64,000 nucleotides of DNA from CAXXOZ01 sp963676435 (lineage in GTDB: Bacteria; Bacillota; Clostridia; Lachnospirales; Lachnospiraceae), in the NCBI GenBank assembly GCA_963676435.2, contig CAXXOZ010000018.1:372001-436000 (forward strand), written 5' to 3'. Of the stretch, positions 35,070 to 43,073 are shown piece by piece; position 1 is the first letter of the stretch; each line of letters starts with the position of its first letter. The notes under the pieces are model-generated. The model was not told the DNA's origin and searched no databases. It was given only the letters and a program-made list of their open reading frames with translations. A program made the position numbers and the translations under genes.

Positions 35070-35975
35070 CTATACATCTTTTCTTAAAATTTCGGGCTTT
35101 TTCATCAATAATTCTGGATTTTCTATTAATCGTTTAAAATATCGCATTGCACCTGCCCAATAATATCCTTCACATATCCTTTCATCAATTGTAAAGCTTA
35201 TGTGTATGCTGTTCTTTTTTTCAAGACCTTTTTTAGTTAAAATAATTTCTTTTGATTTTGAGCCAATACCTATAAAAGTTGAAACAGTTCCAAATTCATA
35301 TAAATGGTGAATGGCTTCACTTGCTCCGATTGAACCTACATTTGTAACAAAAGCACATCCATGGAATGGGCTGATTTCCATCAATGAACCAGGTAAAAGT
35401 CTATGTTTATCAAGAAACATTACTATTTTGCTTAACTTTGCAGCGATATAGTCTATATTTCCTTCAAACCATTGTGCAGGTGTTTTGTATCCATCTTCTT
35501 TCTTTTTTTTTCGAATGGATAATTCGTTTAAATGAAATTTAAGGGTTTCATTATATATTTTTAAAACATCTGGTAAAGTTTCGTTTCTGTTAAATAATAG
35601 TGGTAGAAGAATTTCTTCATCATCCTCAGTATAAGTTGGTTTTATCATGATATTTATTTTTGTATAATCACGACCATAAAGTTTATTTCCAATAATAAAA
35701 CGCCCACATCTTGGAAACTTAGCATAAGTTCTTACTAGAGCTGAAAAAACAATTATTTGCATTGAAAGTCCTTTTAGCTCAGAGCGATTTTCTTTAATAA
35801 AATTTTCAGTTTTTGTTAGGTCAATATTAAAGTTTGAAAAAACCTGACCACTCAGTCTTCCCTTCATGTACCTTATTGAAGCTATCTGAGTTGCACTAAG
35901 TTTTTTTATTCTAAACCCATCACTTCTGTCACCGAATTTCTTTGTTCTTGTAATGTTACTGTTTTCATATTCCAT
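35070..35975 (-). CDS. E2/CAT-like acyltransferase-fold protein, catalytic His not evident
   Basis: A 301-residue protein resembling the catalytic domain of 2-oxoacid dehydrogenase E2 and chloramphenicol acetyltransferase. It has T-N-V-G-S-I-G-A-S-E-A-I and FGTVSTFIGIGS, strand motifs of that fold, then FTIDERICEGYYWAGAMRYF. In classic E2 enzymes this last position reads H-R-x-x-D-G, so the catalytic histidine and aspartate are replaced. No lipoyl or E3-binding domain is present. It could be a non-catalytic binder or use another mechanism. The ATG at 35975 with GGGGGA upstream is preferred to a TTG at 35990. Confidence 0.65.
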   Translation of the reverse strand: MEYENSNITRTKKFGDRSDGFRIKKLSATQIASIRYMKGRLSGQVFSNFNIDLTKTENFIKENRSELKGLSMQIIVFSALVRTYAKFPRCGRFIIGNKLYGRDYTKINIMIKPTYTEDDEEILLPLLFNRNETLPDVLKIYNETLKFHLNELSIRKKKKEDGYKTPAQWFEGNIDYIAAKLSKIVMFLDKHRLLPGSLMEISPFHGCAFVTNVGSIGASEAIHHLYEFGTVSTFIGIGSKSKEIILTKKGLEKKNSIHISFTIDERICEGYYWAGAMRYFKRLIENPELLMKKPEILRKDV

Positions 35976-36056
35976 TTCACAATCCCCCAATTGTTTTATG
36001 CACTACATTAAATAAATAATATATTAAAAAGTCATAAAAGTATACAATTTTGTGCA

Positions 36057-36085
36057 TTGTTTATTTTCGGTAATTTTATTATAAT
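36057..36085 (+). promoter_or_regulatory. promoter of the flavodiiron protein gene
   Basis: -35 TTGTTT (36057-36062), 17-base spacer, -10 TATAAT (36080-36085), about 40 bases before the start codon. Confidence 0.65.
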
Positions 36086-36125
36086 GAAATAGATAAGTAA
36101 TAAGTGTAATAAAGGAGAACTAAGA

Positions 36126-37349
36126 ATGAAAATTACTAACATTGCTGAAGATATATATCAGCTTACCACGAATTTAGAAAATGTATTATTTGAAGGTGTA
36201 TGGGATATACCAAATGGTGTCTCATTAAATTCTTATATTATAAAAGGAGAAAAAACTGCTGTTGTTGATGGTTTTACAGGCGCAGAATTTACTCCAGAAG
36301 GATTATTTGAAATATTAAAGGAATTAAATATTGATCCATGTACAATTGAATATTTAATAGTAAATCATATGGAACCTGATCACTCAGGATGGTTAAACGC
36401 TTTTAAAGAGATAAATAAAGAGTTCAAAATTATTTGTAGTAAAAAAGCAAAAGACTTATTAGAAGTATTTTATGGACATACAGAAAATATAATCTGTGTA
36501 GCAGATGGAGATATCATTGACTTGGGAAATGGACATACAGTTAGCTTTAGCCTAATACCAAATGTTCACTGGCCGGATACGATAGCTTCTTTTGATGAAA
36601 AAACAGGAACACTTTTTCCATGCGATTTGTTTGGTTCTTTTGGGAAAATCAATAAAACCGTTTACGCATCAATGCTTGATGATGCAGAAAAAGAAGTATA
36701 TGAAAATGATATGGTTAGATATTATTCTAATGTTTTAGCGACCTTTTCGCCATCAGTTAAAAAGGCCATAGAAAAATGTGAAAAGCTTCCGCTTAAATTA
36801 ATTGCACCAGGCCATGGACTTATATGGGAAAATACAGATTTGATTATTGAAAAATATTTAGATTATTCAAATTATCAAAAAGGACCAGCAAGAAAAGAAA
36901 TAACCATGATTTGGAGTTCTATGTATGGAATGACAGAAAAAGCAGTTAAGTACATTGAAAAGCTTTTTGAAAAACAGGAGATTAAATTCAACTCTTTTAA
37001 GATTCCAGAGACATCATGGGGAACGGTTCTTACTTCAGTTTGGACATCCACAGGTGTTATCTTGGCGATGCCTACCTACGAATATAAAATGTTTCCACCT
37101 ATGGCATCAGTTCTTGAAGAAATCGGAAAGAAAAAAGCCTGTGGTAAGAAAGTATTTAGGCTAGGTTCATATGGCTGGTCAGGGGGAGCACAAAAAGAAC
37201 TTGATGAAATAGTAGTTCGACACGGACTTGGATGGGACTTTTTAGAACCTGTGGAATTTAATGGCGTTCCAAATGATGAAGACATGGAAAAAATTGAAAA
37301 GCAGGTATTAAAGCTTATAGAAGAGGTAAATATGTCAGGGGGAAACTGA
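36126..37349 (+). CDS. fprA: FprA-type flavodiiron protein (oxygen/NO reductase)
   Basis: Flavodiiron proteins reduce oxygen to water or NO to N2O in anaerobes. The 407-residue protein has an N-terminal di-iron MBL domain with NHMEPDHSG (about 80-88), HWPDTIASFD and APGHGLIW. The C-terminal flavodoxin domain (about 255-405) has IWSSMYGMTEKA and GSYGWSGG. There is no extra rubredoxin domain, so electrons should come from a separate rubredoxin or flavoprotein. It is followed four bases later by the CASTOR-type channel gene, suggesting linked expression. Confidence 0.94.
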   Translation: MKITNIAEDIYQLTTNLENVLFEGVWDIPNGVSLNSYIIKGEKTAVVDGFTGAEFTPEGLFEILKELNIDPCTIEYLIVNHMEPDHSGWLNAFKEINKEFKIICSKKAKDLLEVFYGHTENIICVADGDIIDLGNGHTVSFSLIPNVHWPDTIASFDEKTGTLFPCDLFGSFGKINKTVYASMLDDAEKEVYENDMVRYYSNVLATFSPSVKKAIEKCEKLPLKLIAPGHGLIWENTDLIIEKYLDYSNYQKGPARKEITMIWSSMYGMTEKAVKYIEKLFEKQEIKFNSFKIPETSWGTVLTSVWTSTGVILAMPTYEYKMFPPMASVLEEIGKKKACGKKVFRLGSYGWSGGAQKELDEIVVRHGLGWDFLEPVEFNGVPNDEDMEKIEKQVLKLIEEVNMSGGN

Positions 37350-37352
37350 TAA

Positions 37353-39203
37353 ATGAAAAAAAAGCGTATTGGGGATAGATTAAGATATAGATTTGATAAT
37401 CTAATGGCTAAAGGGACTATAGCAATGGTAGTGATTTTATTCTTAATTACTGCTATTGTTGTTGGGTTGACTGGTTTTTTTGGTTCGATTTTTAATCCAG
37501 AGTATAATGTTATAAAAACAATATGGATGAGTTTTATGCATGCTTTAGATGCAGGTACTCTTGCTGGAGCAGATTTATCAAATTTTGGTTATGTTGTTGT
37601 AATGACCATAGTTACAATGTGCGGAATATTTGTAACGAGTATCTTGATTGGTATTATCAGTGCGGGTTTCGAAGAAAAATTTAATGACCTGAAAAAAGGA
37701 ACATCAAAAATTATCGAAAAGGGACATACTGTTATTATTGGTTTTAATGACAGTATTTATACAATTATTACAGAGCTAATAGAAGCTGGGGAAAATCAGA
37801 AAAGAAGCTGTATTATTGTGCTGGGTAATGAAGAAAAAGAAGAAATGGAAGAGCTGATAAAAGGTCATATAAAAAACTTTAAAAACACAAAGGTTATATG
37901 TAGAGCAGGGAAATTGACTGAATCATATCTATATGAAAGAGCAGCATTAGAAGATAGTAAATCAATTATTATAAATCAAGAAGAAGACTTTTCAGTTATA
38001 AAAATAATACTTAGTGTTGTTAATTATTTAAAATCAAAAGACTCTTTTTATAATAATAACTTGCATTTTACCTCGATGATATATGAAAAAGAAAATTTGG
38101 ATGCGGCAAAAATAGCTGGTGAGGGCAAAGCTGAAATAATATATTTTAAGGATGCTCTTTCTAGAATTATAGCTCATACATGTAGAGAACCAGGCTTATC
38201 AATAGTATTAACAGAATTTTTCGATTATGGTGGAGATGAGTTTTATTTTGAAAACTTTGAAGAGACATATTATAAAGAATTTGGTGATGTATTAAATATG
38301 TTTGAAGAATCTGTGGTAGTAGGACTGAAAAAGGGAGAAGAGGTGCTTTTGAATCCTCCTATGAATACTGTGATAGAAGAAAATGACTGTATTATTCACC
38401 TGGCAAAAGATGATGACCTTTCAAAGCCTTCATTAAACATTCCAGATATAGATTTATCTATAGAATCAGATATTGAAAAAGCTGAACGAGAAGAGTTTCA
38501 TCTTTTGATTCTTGGATATAATCATTATTTAAAGGAGATTTTAAGAGAAATAGATTCATATTCAACACCTGGATCTACAGTTACCATAGCAGGTAAAGAT
38601 TTGCCTCAAAATATTAAAACAAATTACAAGAATATAGAAGTAAGCACTAAGATTAGCAATATTTATAAAAGAGAAGAGTTAGAAAAAATAATTAAAAATG
38701 ACACAAAAGATATTTTGCTTTTAAGCGATTTAGATGTATCTAGTGATGAGTCTGATTCAAAAACATTATTGCTTCTTATACATCTAAGAGATATGTCTGG
38801 CAATTATAATAGAAAGTTTAATATAACAAGTGAAATGCGGGCAGAAAGTAATCAAAAGATTGCAAAAGTAACAGATGTTAACGACTTTGTAGTAGGTTCA
38901 TCAATAACCAATTTAATTTTAGCACAGATATCCGAAAATAGAGGTTTATCAGTACTTTTTGAAGATTTACTAGATGAAAAAGGCTCTGAATTATATATGA
39001 AAAAAGCTAATCTATATGTGAAACCTTATATTGAAACAGATTTTTACACTCTTACTGAAATAGGTAGAAAAAGAAATGAAATAGTAGTAGGTTATAAGAA
39101 GAATGAAAACGATAAAATGCTTATTGTAACAAATCCAAGAAAATCAGATAAAATAATTTTTACTCCTGATGACTACCTTGTAGTTATAGCAGAAGAGGCT
39201 TAA
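37353..39203 (+). CDS. CASTOR/POLLUX-type ion channel with RCK domains
   Basis: A 616-residue protein of the CASTOR/POLLUX (DMI1) ion channel family. Two N-terminal transmembrane helices (about 22-45 and 75-107) flank a pore region with DAGTLAGAD. The rest has two cytoplasmic RCK-like nucleotide-binding domains: VIIGFND near residue 128 and LLILGYNH near 386. Plant and bacterial relatives conduct cations and are gated through their RCK domains. The permeant ion cannot be read from the sequence. It follows fprA by three bases, so it is translationally linked to an oxygen-detoxifying enzyme, an unusual pairing. Confidence 0.88.
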   Translation: MKKKRIGDRLRYRFDNLMAKGTIAMVVILFLITAIVVGLTGFFGSIFNPEYNVIKTIWMSFMHALDAGTLAGADLSNFGYVVVMTIVTMCGIFVTSILIGIISAGFEEKFNDLKKGTSKIIEKGHTVIIGFNDSIYTIITELIEAGENQKRSCIIVLGNEEKEEMEELIKGHIKNFKNTKVICRAGKLTESYLYERAALEDSKSIIINQEEDFSVIKIILSVVNYLKSKDSFYNNNLHFTSMIYEKENLDAAKIAGEGKAEIIYFKDALSRIIAHTCREPGLSIVLTEFFDYGGDEFYFENFEETYYKEFGDVLNMFEESVVVGLKKGEEVLLNPPMNTVIEENDCIIHLAKDDDLSKPSLNIPDIDLSIESDIEKAEREEFHLLILGYNHYLKEILREIDSYSTPGSTVTIAGKDLPQNIKTNYKNIEVSTKISNIYKREELEKIIKNDTKDILLLSDLDVSSDESDSKTLLLLIHLRDMSGNYNRKFNITSEMRAESNQKIAKVTDVNDFVVGSSITNLILAQISENRGLSVLFEDLLDEKGSELYMKKANLYVKPYIETDFYTLTEIGRKRNEIVVGYKKNENDKMLIVTNPRKSDKIIFTPDDYLVVIAEEA

Positions 39204-39211
39204 ATAAGTAC

Positions 39212-39261
39212 TTGCTTAAAATAATAAATGTGATAAAATAATAGTAATCATTACTATTATT
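39212..39261 (+). promoter_or_regulatory. promoter with Fur/PerR-like dyad before bacteriohemerythrin
   Basis: A plausible promoter, -35 TTGCTT (39212-39217), 16-base spacer, -10 TAAAAT (39234-39239), overlaps a perfect dyad with 12-base arms at 39237-39248 and 39250-39261 around a single C. The inner 15 bases, TAGTAATCATTACTA, have the 7-1-7 architecture of Fur-family boxes and match the Fur and PerR half-sites at five of seven positions. A PerR or Fur-type repressor would cover the transcription start. Confidence 0.65.
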
Positions 39262-39275
39262 AAGGAGGAATTATT

Positions 39276-39668
39276 ATGTACGAAATGAAACCAGAATATT
39301 TTACAGGAATAGAATCAATTGATAATGAGCACAAAAAATTATTTGAAATTGCAAACAAGGTTTATGAGCTGTTTCACAATGAATTTATTCCTGATAAATA
39401 TGATTATATCAATGAAGTTTTTGAAGAATTAAGGGAATATACAATTTTTCACTTTAAAAGTGAAGAAGAATATATGGAAAGTATTGGGTATAAAAAAATC
39501 TTTACCCAGAAAATACAGCATGGTGAATTTGTCCAAAAGCTTACTGATATGTGTGAAAAACTAGAAGCTGATCATCATCAGGATTCCTTAATAGAAGAGT
39601 CGTTGGACTTTTTAGCAAATTGGTTGGTAGACCATATTATGCATCAAGATAAAATGATAGGGAAATAA
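39276..39668 (+). CDS. bacteriohemerythrin
   Basis: A 130-residue single-domain hemerythrin that binds oxygen at a non-heme di-iron site. The ligand pattern is complete: GIESIDNEHKKLFE, F-H-F-K-S-E-E-E-Y, Q-H-G-E-F (fifth ligand region) and WLVDHIMHQDK. It is the second hemerythrin of the window. It has an AAGGAGG site and its own promoter with a Fur-family-like dyad. It is followed within 10 bases by a membrane ferredoxin, suggesting an operon for oxygen buffering and electron transfer. Confidence 0.93.
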   Translation: MYEMKPEYFTGIESIDNEHKKLFEIANKVYELFHNEFIPDKYDYINEVFEELREYTIFHFKSEEEYMESIGYKKIFTQKIQHGEFVQKLTDMCEKLEADHHQDSLIEESLDFLANWLVDHIMHQDKMIGK

Positions 39669-39677
39669 TAGGATATT

Positions 39678-40397
39678 ATGAGACAAAAAACAAGAAGAAT
39701 TATAATATATATATTAATGTTTATATTTCCATTAACCTTAAATTATTTTTCACCATATGTTTCAATTGATGGGGCGATGAATGGTGTGATTTCAGGTAGT
39801 GTAATTGTATTTGTCATAATGCTTTTAACAGGTATCTTCTTTGGTAGAGCATGGTGTAGCTATGTGTGCCCAGCTGCTGGTATAGGAGATATATGCTTGT
39901 TAATAAATAATAAACCAGTAAAAATAAAGAGGCTAGCAGTCATTAGGTTTATTATATTTACTATTTGGTTTTTAGTATTAATAACATCTTTTATATTAAC
40001 TGGAGGGATAAAAGAGATAAACCCTTTGCATTTGACAGAAAATTATATCTCGGTTGATATAGGCATGAAATTCATTATATATTATATGGTTTTAATGATA
40101 TTCTTTATTTTAGATATAACTGTAGGTAGAAGGGGAGCGTGTCATAGTATTTGTTGGATGTCTCCGTTTTTGATGGCAGGAACATTAATAGGCAGAATGC
40201 TAAAAACTCCTCAATTAAAAGTGAAAACAGTTAATTCAGAATGCATCGAGTGTAAAAGATGTAACAATAAATGTCCAATGAGTATAGATGTCCTAGAATA
40301 TGTGAAAAAGGGCAAAATAAACTCCTTAAACTGCATATTATGTGGTGAATGTGTTGACATATGTCCGAAAAAGGTTTTAAGTATAAAATGGAGATAG
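39678..40397 (+). CDS. NapH/CcoG-like membrane 4Fe-4S protein
   Basis: A 239-residue membrane protein with about four or five helices and ferredoxin motifs. After helix 2 comes FGRAWCSYVCPAAG, which resembles the CxxxCP of NapH-like proteins. The C-terminus has ECIECKRCNNKCPMSI and NCILCGECVDICPKK, two 4Fe-4S clusters. Such proteins move electrons between membrane and cytoplasmic carriers. The start is 10 bases after the bacteriohemerythrin stop, so they are likely co-expressed. The final partner is unknown. Confidence 0.88.
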   Translation: MRQKTRRIIIYILMFIFPLTLNYFSPYVSIDGAMNGVISGSVIVFVIMLLTGIFFGRAWCSYVCPAAGIGDICLLINNKPVKIKRLAVIRFIIFTIWFLVLITSFILTGGIKEINPLHLTENYISVDIGMKFIIYYMVLMIFFILDITVGRRGACHSICWMSPFLMAGTLIGRMLKTPQLKVKTVNSECIECKRCNNKCPMSIDVLEYVKKGKINSLNCILCGECVDICPKKVLSIKWR

Positions 40398-40437
40398 ATG
40401 TAGTACAAAAATAAAAATATATTCTATAGGAGGTTAT

Positions 40438-40905
40438 ATGAAAGTTGCAGTTGTTGTTCATTCACACACAGGAAACACCTTTAGTGTAGCCGAAAAAGTT
40501 TTAGAAGAAATAGTTAAAAAAGGACATCAGGCAGATATGCTTCGTATCAAGCCTATTGATGAACCAGGTTCATTGAAAGGAAAATGTGAGATTGAGTATA
40601 AGCCTGATATTTCTGAGTACGAAGTACTTATTTTTGCAGCTCCTGTATGGGGATTTGCCCTTTCAGGTGTTATGAGAGAATACTTAAATCAATTAGGTAC
40701 TTTAAAAGACAAAAAGATTTATTGTTTTGTGACCCAGTCATTTCCATTTGAATTTCTTGGAGGAAATAATGCAATAAAGCAAATGGCAAAGAAAACACAA
40801 GAAGTAGAAGGAAGTGTAGTAAATACAAAAGTTGTTAACTGGAATACTGAAAAGAAAAGACAAAGAAAAATAAAAGAGTTAATGGATATTGTAAAAGATA
40901 TTTAA
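40438..40905 (+). CDS. flavodoxin family protein
   Basis: A 155-residue flavodoxin-fold protein. The FMN phosphate loop is HSHTGNTFSVAEKV (about 8-21) and the second flavin loop is APVWGFALSGVMREYL. It may pass electrons to or from the membrane Fe-S protein upstream, or serve the flavodiiron protein. The start has AGGAGG. A terminator at 40915 ends this oxygen/redox island. Confidence 0.88.
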   Translation: MKVAVVVHSHTGNTFSVAEKVLEEIVKKGHQADMLRIKPIDEPGSLKGKCEIEYKPDISEYEVLIFAAPVWGFALSGVMREYLNQLGTLKDKKIYCFVTQSFPFEFLGGNNAIKQMAKKTQEVEGSVVNTKVVNWNTEKKRQRKIKELMDIVKDI

Positions 40906-40914
40906 AGCTAAAAA

Positions 40915-40949
40915 TCCCGACAAAAAATATTGTAAATTAATTGTCGGGA
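40915..40949. terminator. terminator between the flavodoxin gene and the acetate transporter gene
   Basis: A perfect 9-bp stem TCCCGACAA (40915-40923) and TTGTCGGGA (40941-40949) with a 17-base loop. It lies between converging genes. Confidence 0.7.
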
Positions 40950-40960
40950 ATACTTTTTAC

Positions 40961-41524
40961 TTATAACGGCAATACACTTTTTCTAAATTCATGGTTAACT
41001 ATTTGTGCTAGTGCATTATATATTGCTGATAATCCGCAAACTATACCTACATAACCTGCTACCGTGTGGATGATTTCAATACCAGTAAAATCAGCAACAC
41101 TTAATAACAAGAAGAGTATTGTAAGAGTTAAGAAAACGACCTGAGTTGCGCGATTGTGTTTTAAAGTTCCAATATACATAAATCCTGTAAAGATACACCA
41201 TAGTGCTAGATAGTATCCCATGCTAATGCTGTCAGCTGATTCAATATTTCCGAAAGGTTTAATCCATATTAGGATTAATGACCACCAGAAGAAACCGTAC
41301 GCAGTGAAAGCAGTTGCACCAAAAGTGTTATTCTTTTTGAATTCCATGATTCCTGCAATGATTTGTGCAGCACCACCAAGAGCAAATCCCATTGCAATTA
41401 TTACTATTGAGAGTGGAATTAGTCCGGCATTATGAAAATTAAGAAGACATGTAGTCATTCCGAATCCTAAAAGACCAAGAGGTGCAGGGTTGGCAATGTT
41501 TGAAGTTGTTGTTTGGGTTGACAT
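40961..41524 (-). CDS. GPR1/FUN34/YaaH (SatP)-family acetate transporter
   Basis: A 187-residue membrane protein with six predicted helices. The N-terminal NPAPLGLLGFGMTT motif is the family signature of YaaH/SatP proteins, which carry acetate and succinate with protons. The rest shows GGAAQIIAGIMEF and TAYGFFWWSL, also typical. The ATG at 41524 has AAAGGA upstream; an earlier in-frame ATG adds six residues without function. In a fermenter it would move acetate, the product of Pta-type metabolism. Confidence 0.92.
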   Translation of the reverse strand: MSTQTTTSNIANPAPLGLLGFGMTTCLLNFHNAGLIPLSIVIIAMGFALGGAAQIIAGIMEFKKNNTFGATAFTAYGFFWWSLILIWIKPFGNIESADSISMGYYLALWCIFTGFMYIGTLKHNRATQVVFLTLTILFLLLSVADFTGIEIIHTVAGYVGIVCGLSAIYNALAQIVNHEFRKSVLPL

Positions 41525-41658
41525 TGTTAAATTTCCTTTCATAAATCCAAATTATTATTGTAGCGCTTGACGCACCAGCAAACATATTAACACTTTTTAA
41601 AAGGGTTTACAATAGATATTTAATAGTTATATTTTTAACAAATAAAAGGAGGATTATT

Positions 41659-42015
41659 ATGGCATATAATTTTATTTGCTATACAAAATGTGGGACATGT
41701 AGAAAGGCCAAAAAATGGTTAGAGGAAAACAAAATTGAATTTATAGAGAGGCCTATAAAGGAGGAAAATCCTAAAAAGGAAGAACTAATAGATTGGATAT
41801 TTAAAAGTGGATTACCAATCAAGAAGTTTTTTAACACAAGTGGTAATATTTATAAAAACCTAAACTTGAAAGATAAACTTCCTGATATGAGTGATGATGA
41901 TAAATTAAATCTACTTGCGTCAGATGGGATGCTCGTAAAAAGACCAATTATTACAGATGGAGAAACGATATTAGTTGGTTTTAAGGAAAATGAATGGGAA
42001 GAAAAGATAAAATAA
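41659..42015 (+). CDS. ArsC/Spx-family thioredoxin-fold protein
   Basis: A 118-residue protein of the arsenate reductase (ArsC)/Spx family. The N-terminal YTKCGTCRKAKKWL contains a CxxC, the switch or catalytic pair of this family. The KKFFNTSG segment and a later L-V-K-R-P-I-I motif match. It cannot be said whether it reduces arsenate or acts as a Spx-type RNA polymerase regulator. No ars genes are nearby. AGGAGG precedes the ATG. Confidence 0.85.
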   Translation: MAYNFICYTKCGTCRKAKKWLEENKIEFIERPIKEENPKKEELIDWIFKSGLPIKKFFNTSGNIYKNLNLKDKLPDMSDDDKLNLLASDGMLVKRPIITDGETILVGFKENEWEEKIK

Positions 42016-42021
42016 AAAATT

Positions 42022-42053
42022 AAGTGCACCTAATCTTGACAGATGTACTTTTT
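42022..42053 (+). terminator. possible weak terminator after the ArsC-like gene
   Basis: A 7-bp stem AAGTGCA (42022-42028) and TGTACTT (42044-42050) with one G-U pair and a short T run. Confidence 0.4.
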
Positions 42054-42112
42054 ATTGGACATATATTAGCGCATAATAAGTATATAAAATGCAAAAATTG
42101 GAGGAAATTAAT

Positions 42113-42187
42113 ATGATTTTAATACTTATATGTTTGATGTTTGGAATATTATCTTGGATGACATTTTTTCAGGACGAAGTAGCTTAA
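42113..42187 (+). CDS. 24-residue single-helix membrane peptide
   Basis: A very small gene: TTGGAGGAAATTAAT directly before an ATG at 42113 opens a frame of 24 codons, ending in TAA at 42185-42187. The product, MILILICLMFGI and so on, is one hydrophobic helix of about 20 residues with a polar tail Q-D-E-V-A. The strong ribosome site and hydrophobic content argue for a real small membrane protein. I do not recognise a family. It could tune a membrane enzyme, act as a type I toxin, or be a chance frame. Confidence 0.5.
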   Translation: MILILICLMFGILSWMTFFQDEVA

Positions 42188-42207
42188 TACATGATACAAT
42201 CTTACTA

Positions 42208-42268
42208 TTGTGTGAATATACAAGTTGATGTATAATTATAGACAGTAACTATTGTATAACAATAGTTA
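42208..42268 (+). promoter_or_regulatory. promoter and dyad before the zinc-ribbon gene
   Basis: -35 TTGTGT (42208-42213), 17-base spacer and a perfect -10 TATAAT (42231-42236) precede a dyad TAACTATTGT (42246-42255) and ACAATAGTTA (42259-42268). The dyad lies at the predicted transcription start, where a repressor or an RNA hairpin in the leader could act. Confidence 0.6.
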
Positions 42269-42303
42269 AATTCGAAAACTAAAATATTAAAGGAGGAATT
42301 TTT

Positions 42304-42855
42304 ATGGCATTTTGTGGAAAATGTGGAACAGACGTAAAAGAAGGAAAATTTTGTCCAAATTGCGGTGCTCCTGTAGATTCACCAGCTGGAGGACAGCAAA
42401 GTTTTGAAGAAGGTTTAAATAAAGCAACTAAGGGTGTTGAAGATGCGTTTAACAAATTTAATAATACACAAGACACAACTTCAGATTACACTCAAGCTGA
42501 TATAAACGATGCAAAACCAATTGCTTGGCTAGCATACCTAGGACCTTTATTCTTAATTCCTTTATTTGTAAAGAAGGAGTCAAAATTTGCAAGATTTCAT
42601 GCTATACAGGGGGCTACACTTTGTGCTTTATGGGTAGCTTCATGGATAATATGGGTAGTACTATCAGTGATTCCGTTTAGAAGACATGACGCTTTTTGGG
42701 GAATTACATATTCATATACTCCATGGTGGGTAAGTTTAATAATATTTGTTGTTGAAATATTTGTTATGGTATTTGCGATTATAGGAATTGTAAATGCAGC
42801 TACAGGAAAAGCAAAAGAGCTTCCGCTTATTGGAAAAATCAAGTTTTTTAAATAA
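42304..42855 (+). CDS. zinc-ribbon, DUF4870-like membrane protein
   Basis: A 183-residue protein. The N-terminal zinc ribbon uses CGKCG and CPNCG (about residues 4-21). A Gln/Asn/Asp-rich linker (about 25-70) leads to a membrane domain with about three helices (about 75-175), including AWLAYLGPLFLIPLF and ARFHAIQGA, similar to DUF4870. Its role is unknown; such proteins are common in Clostridia and may be membrane scaffolds. It has its own promoter and terminator, so it forms a single-gene unit. Confidence 0.78.
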   Translation: MAFCGKCGTDVKEGKFCPNCGAPVDSPAGGQQSFEEGLNKATKGVEDAFNKFNNTQDTTSDYTQADINDAKPIAWLAYLGPLFLIPLFVKKESKFARFHAIQGATLCALWVASWIIWVVLSVIPFRRHDAFWGITYSYTPWWVSLIIFVVEIFVMVFAIIGIVNAATGKAKELPLIGKIKFFK

Positions 42856-42867
42856 AATATTCAAAAG

Positions 42868-42899
42868 GCAGATGGCACTTATGTGTTATCTGCTTTTTT
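42868..42899 (+). terminator. terminator after the zinc-ribbon gene
   Basis: An 11-bp stem with two G-U pairs, GCAGATGGCAC (42868-42878) and GTGTTATCTGC (42883-42893), has a TTAT loop and six T residues. Confidence 0.88.
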
Positions 42900-42942
42900 A
42901 ATTTACTAGGAAAGTTCTTTGAACTCACCTATAAATTAAAAA

Positions 42943-43028
42943 ACTCTCCGAGGGATCACAGAGTCGCGAATAAGGTAATAATTGCTTCGAGGAAGCATCA
43001 TGCGAAAGAGTTAGCAAGCGAACTCTTT
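42943..43028. other. structured non-coding stretch with three hairpins
   Basis: Three short stems occur in 86 bases: ACTCT/AGAGT (42943-42947 with 42960-42964), TGCTTC-GAG-GAAGCA (42983-42997), and AAAGAGTT-AGCAAGCG-AACTCTTT (43005-43028). There is no protein frame. It could be a small RNA or a leader RNA that ended at the last hairpin. The original sequence following it, TTTGTTATTTTG, is now separated by the insertion sequence. Confidence 0.45.
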
Positions 43029-43032
43029 GTTA
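43023..43032 (+). repeat. left copy of 10-bp target site duplication
   Basis: CTCTTTGTTA occurs here and identically at 44710-44719, immediately outside both ends of the insertion sequence. Confidence 0.8.
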
Positions 43033-43073
43033 GCTAGGGTAAAAATTTTGTAGGATATTAATTGAAAAAAACA

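Noticed and set aside
42943..43028. CRISPR or riboswitch in the hairpin-rich stretch
   Set aside because: No repeated spacer-repeat pattern and no riboswitch consensus that I recognise.
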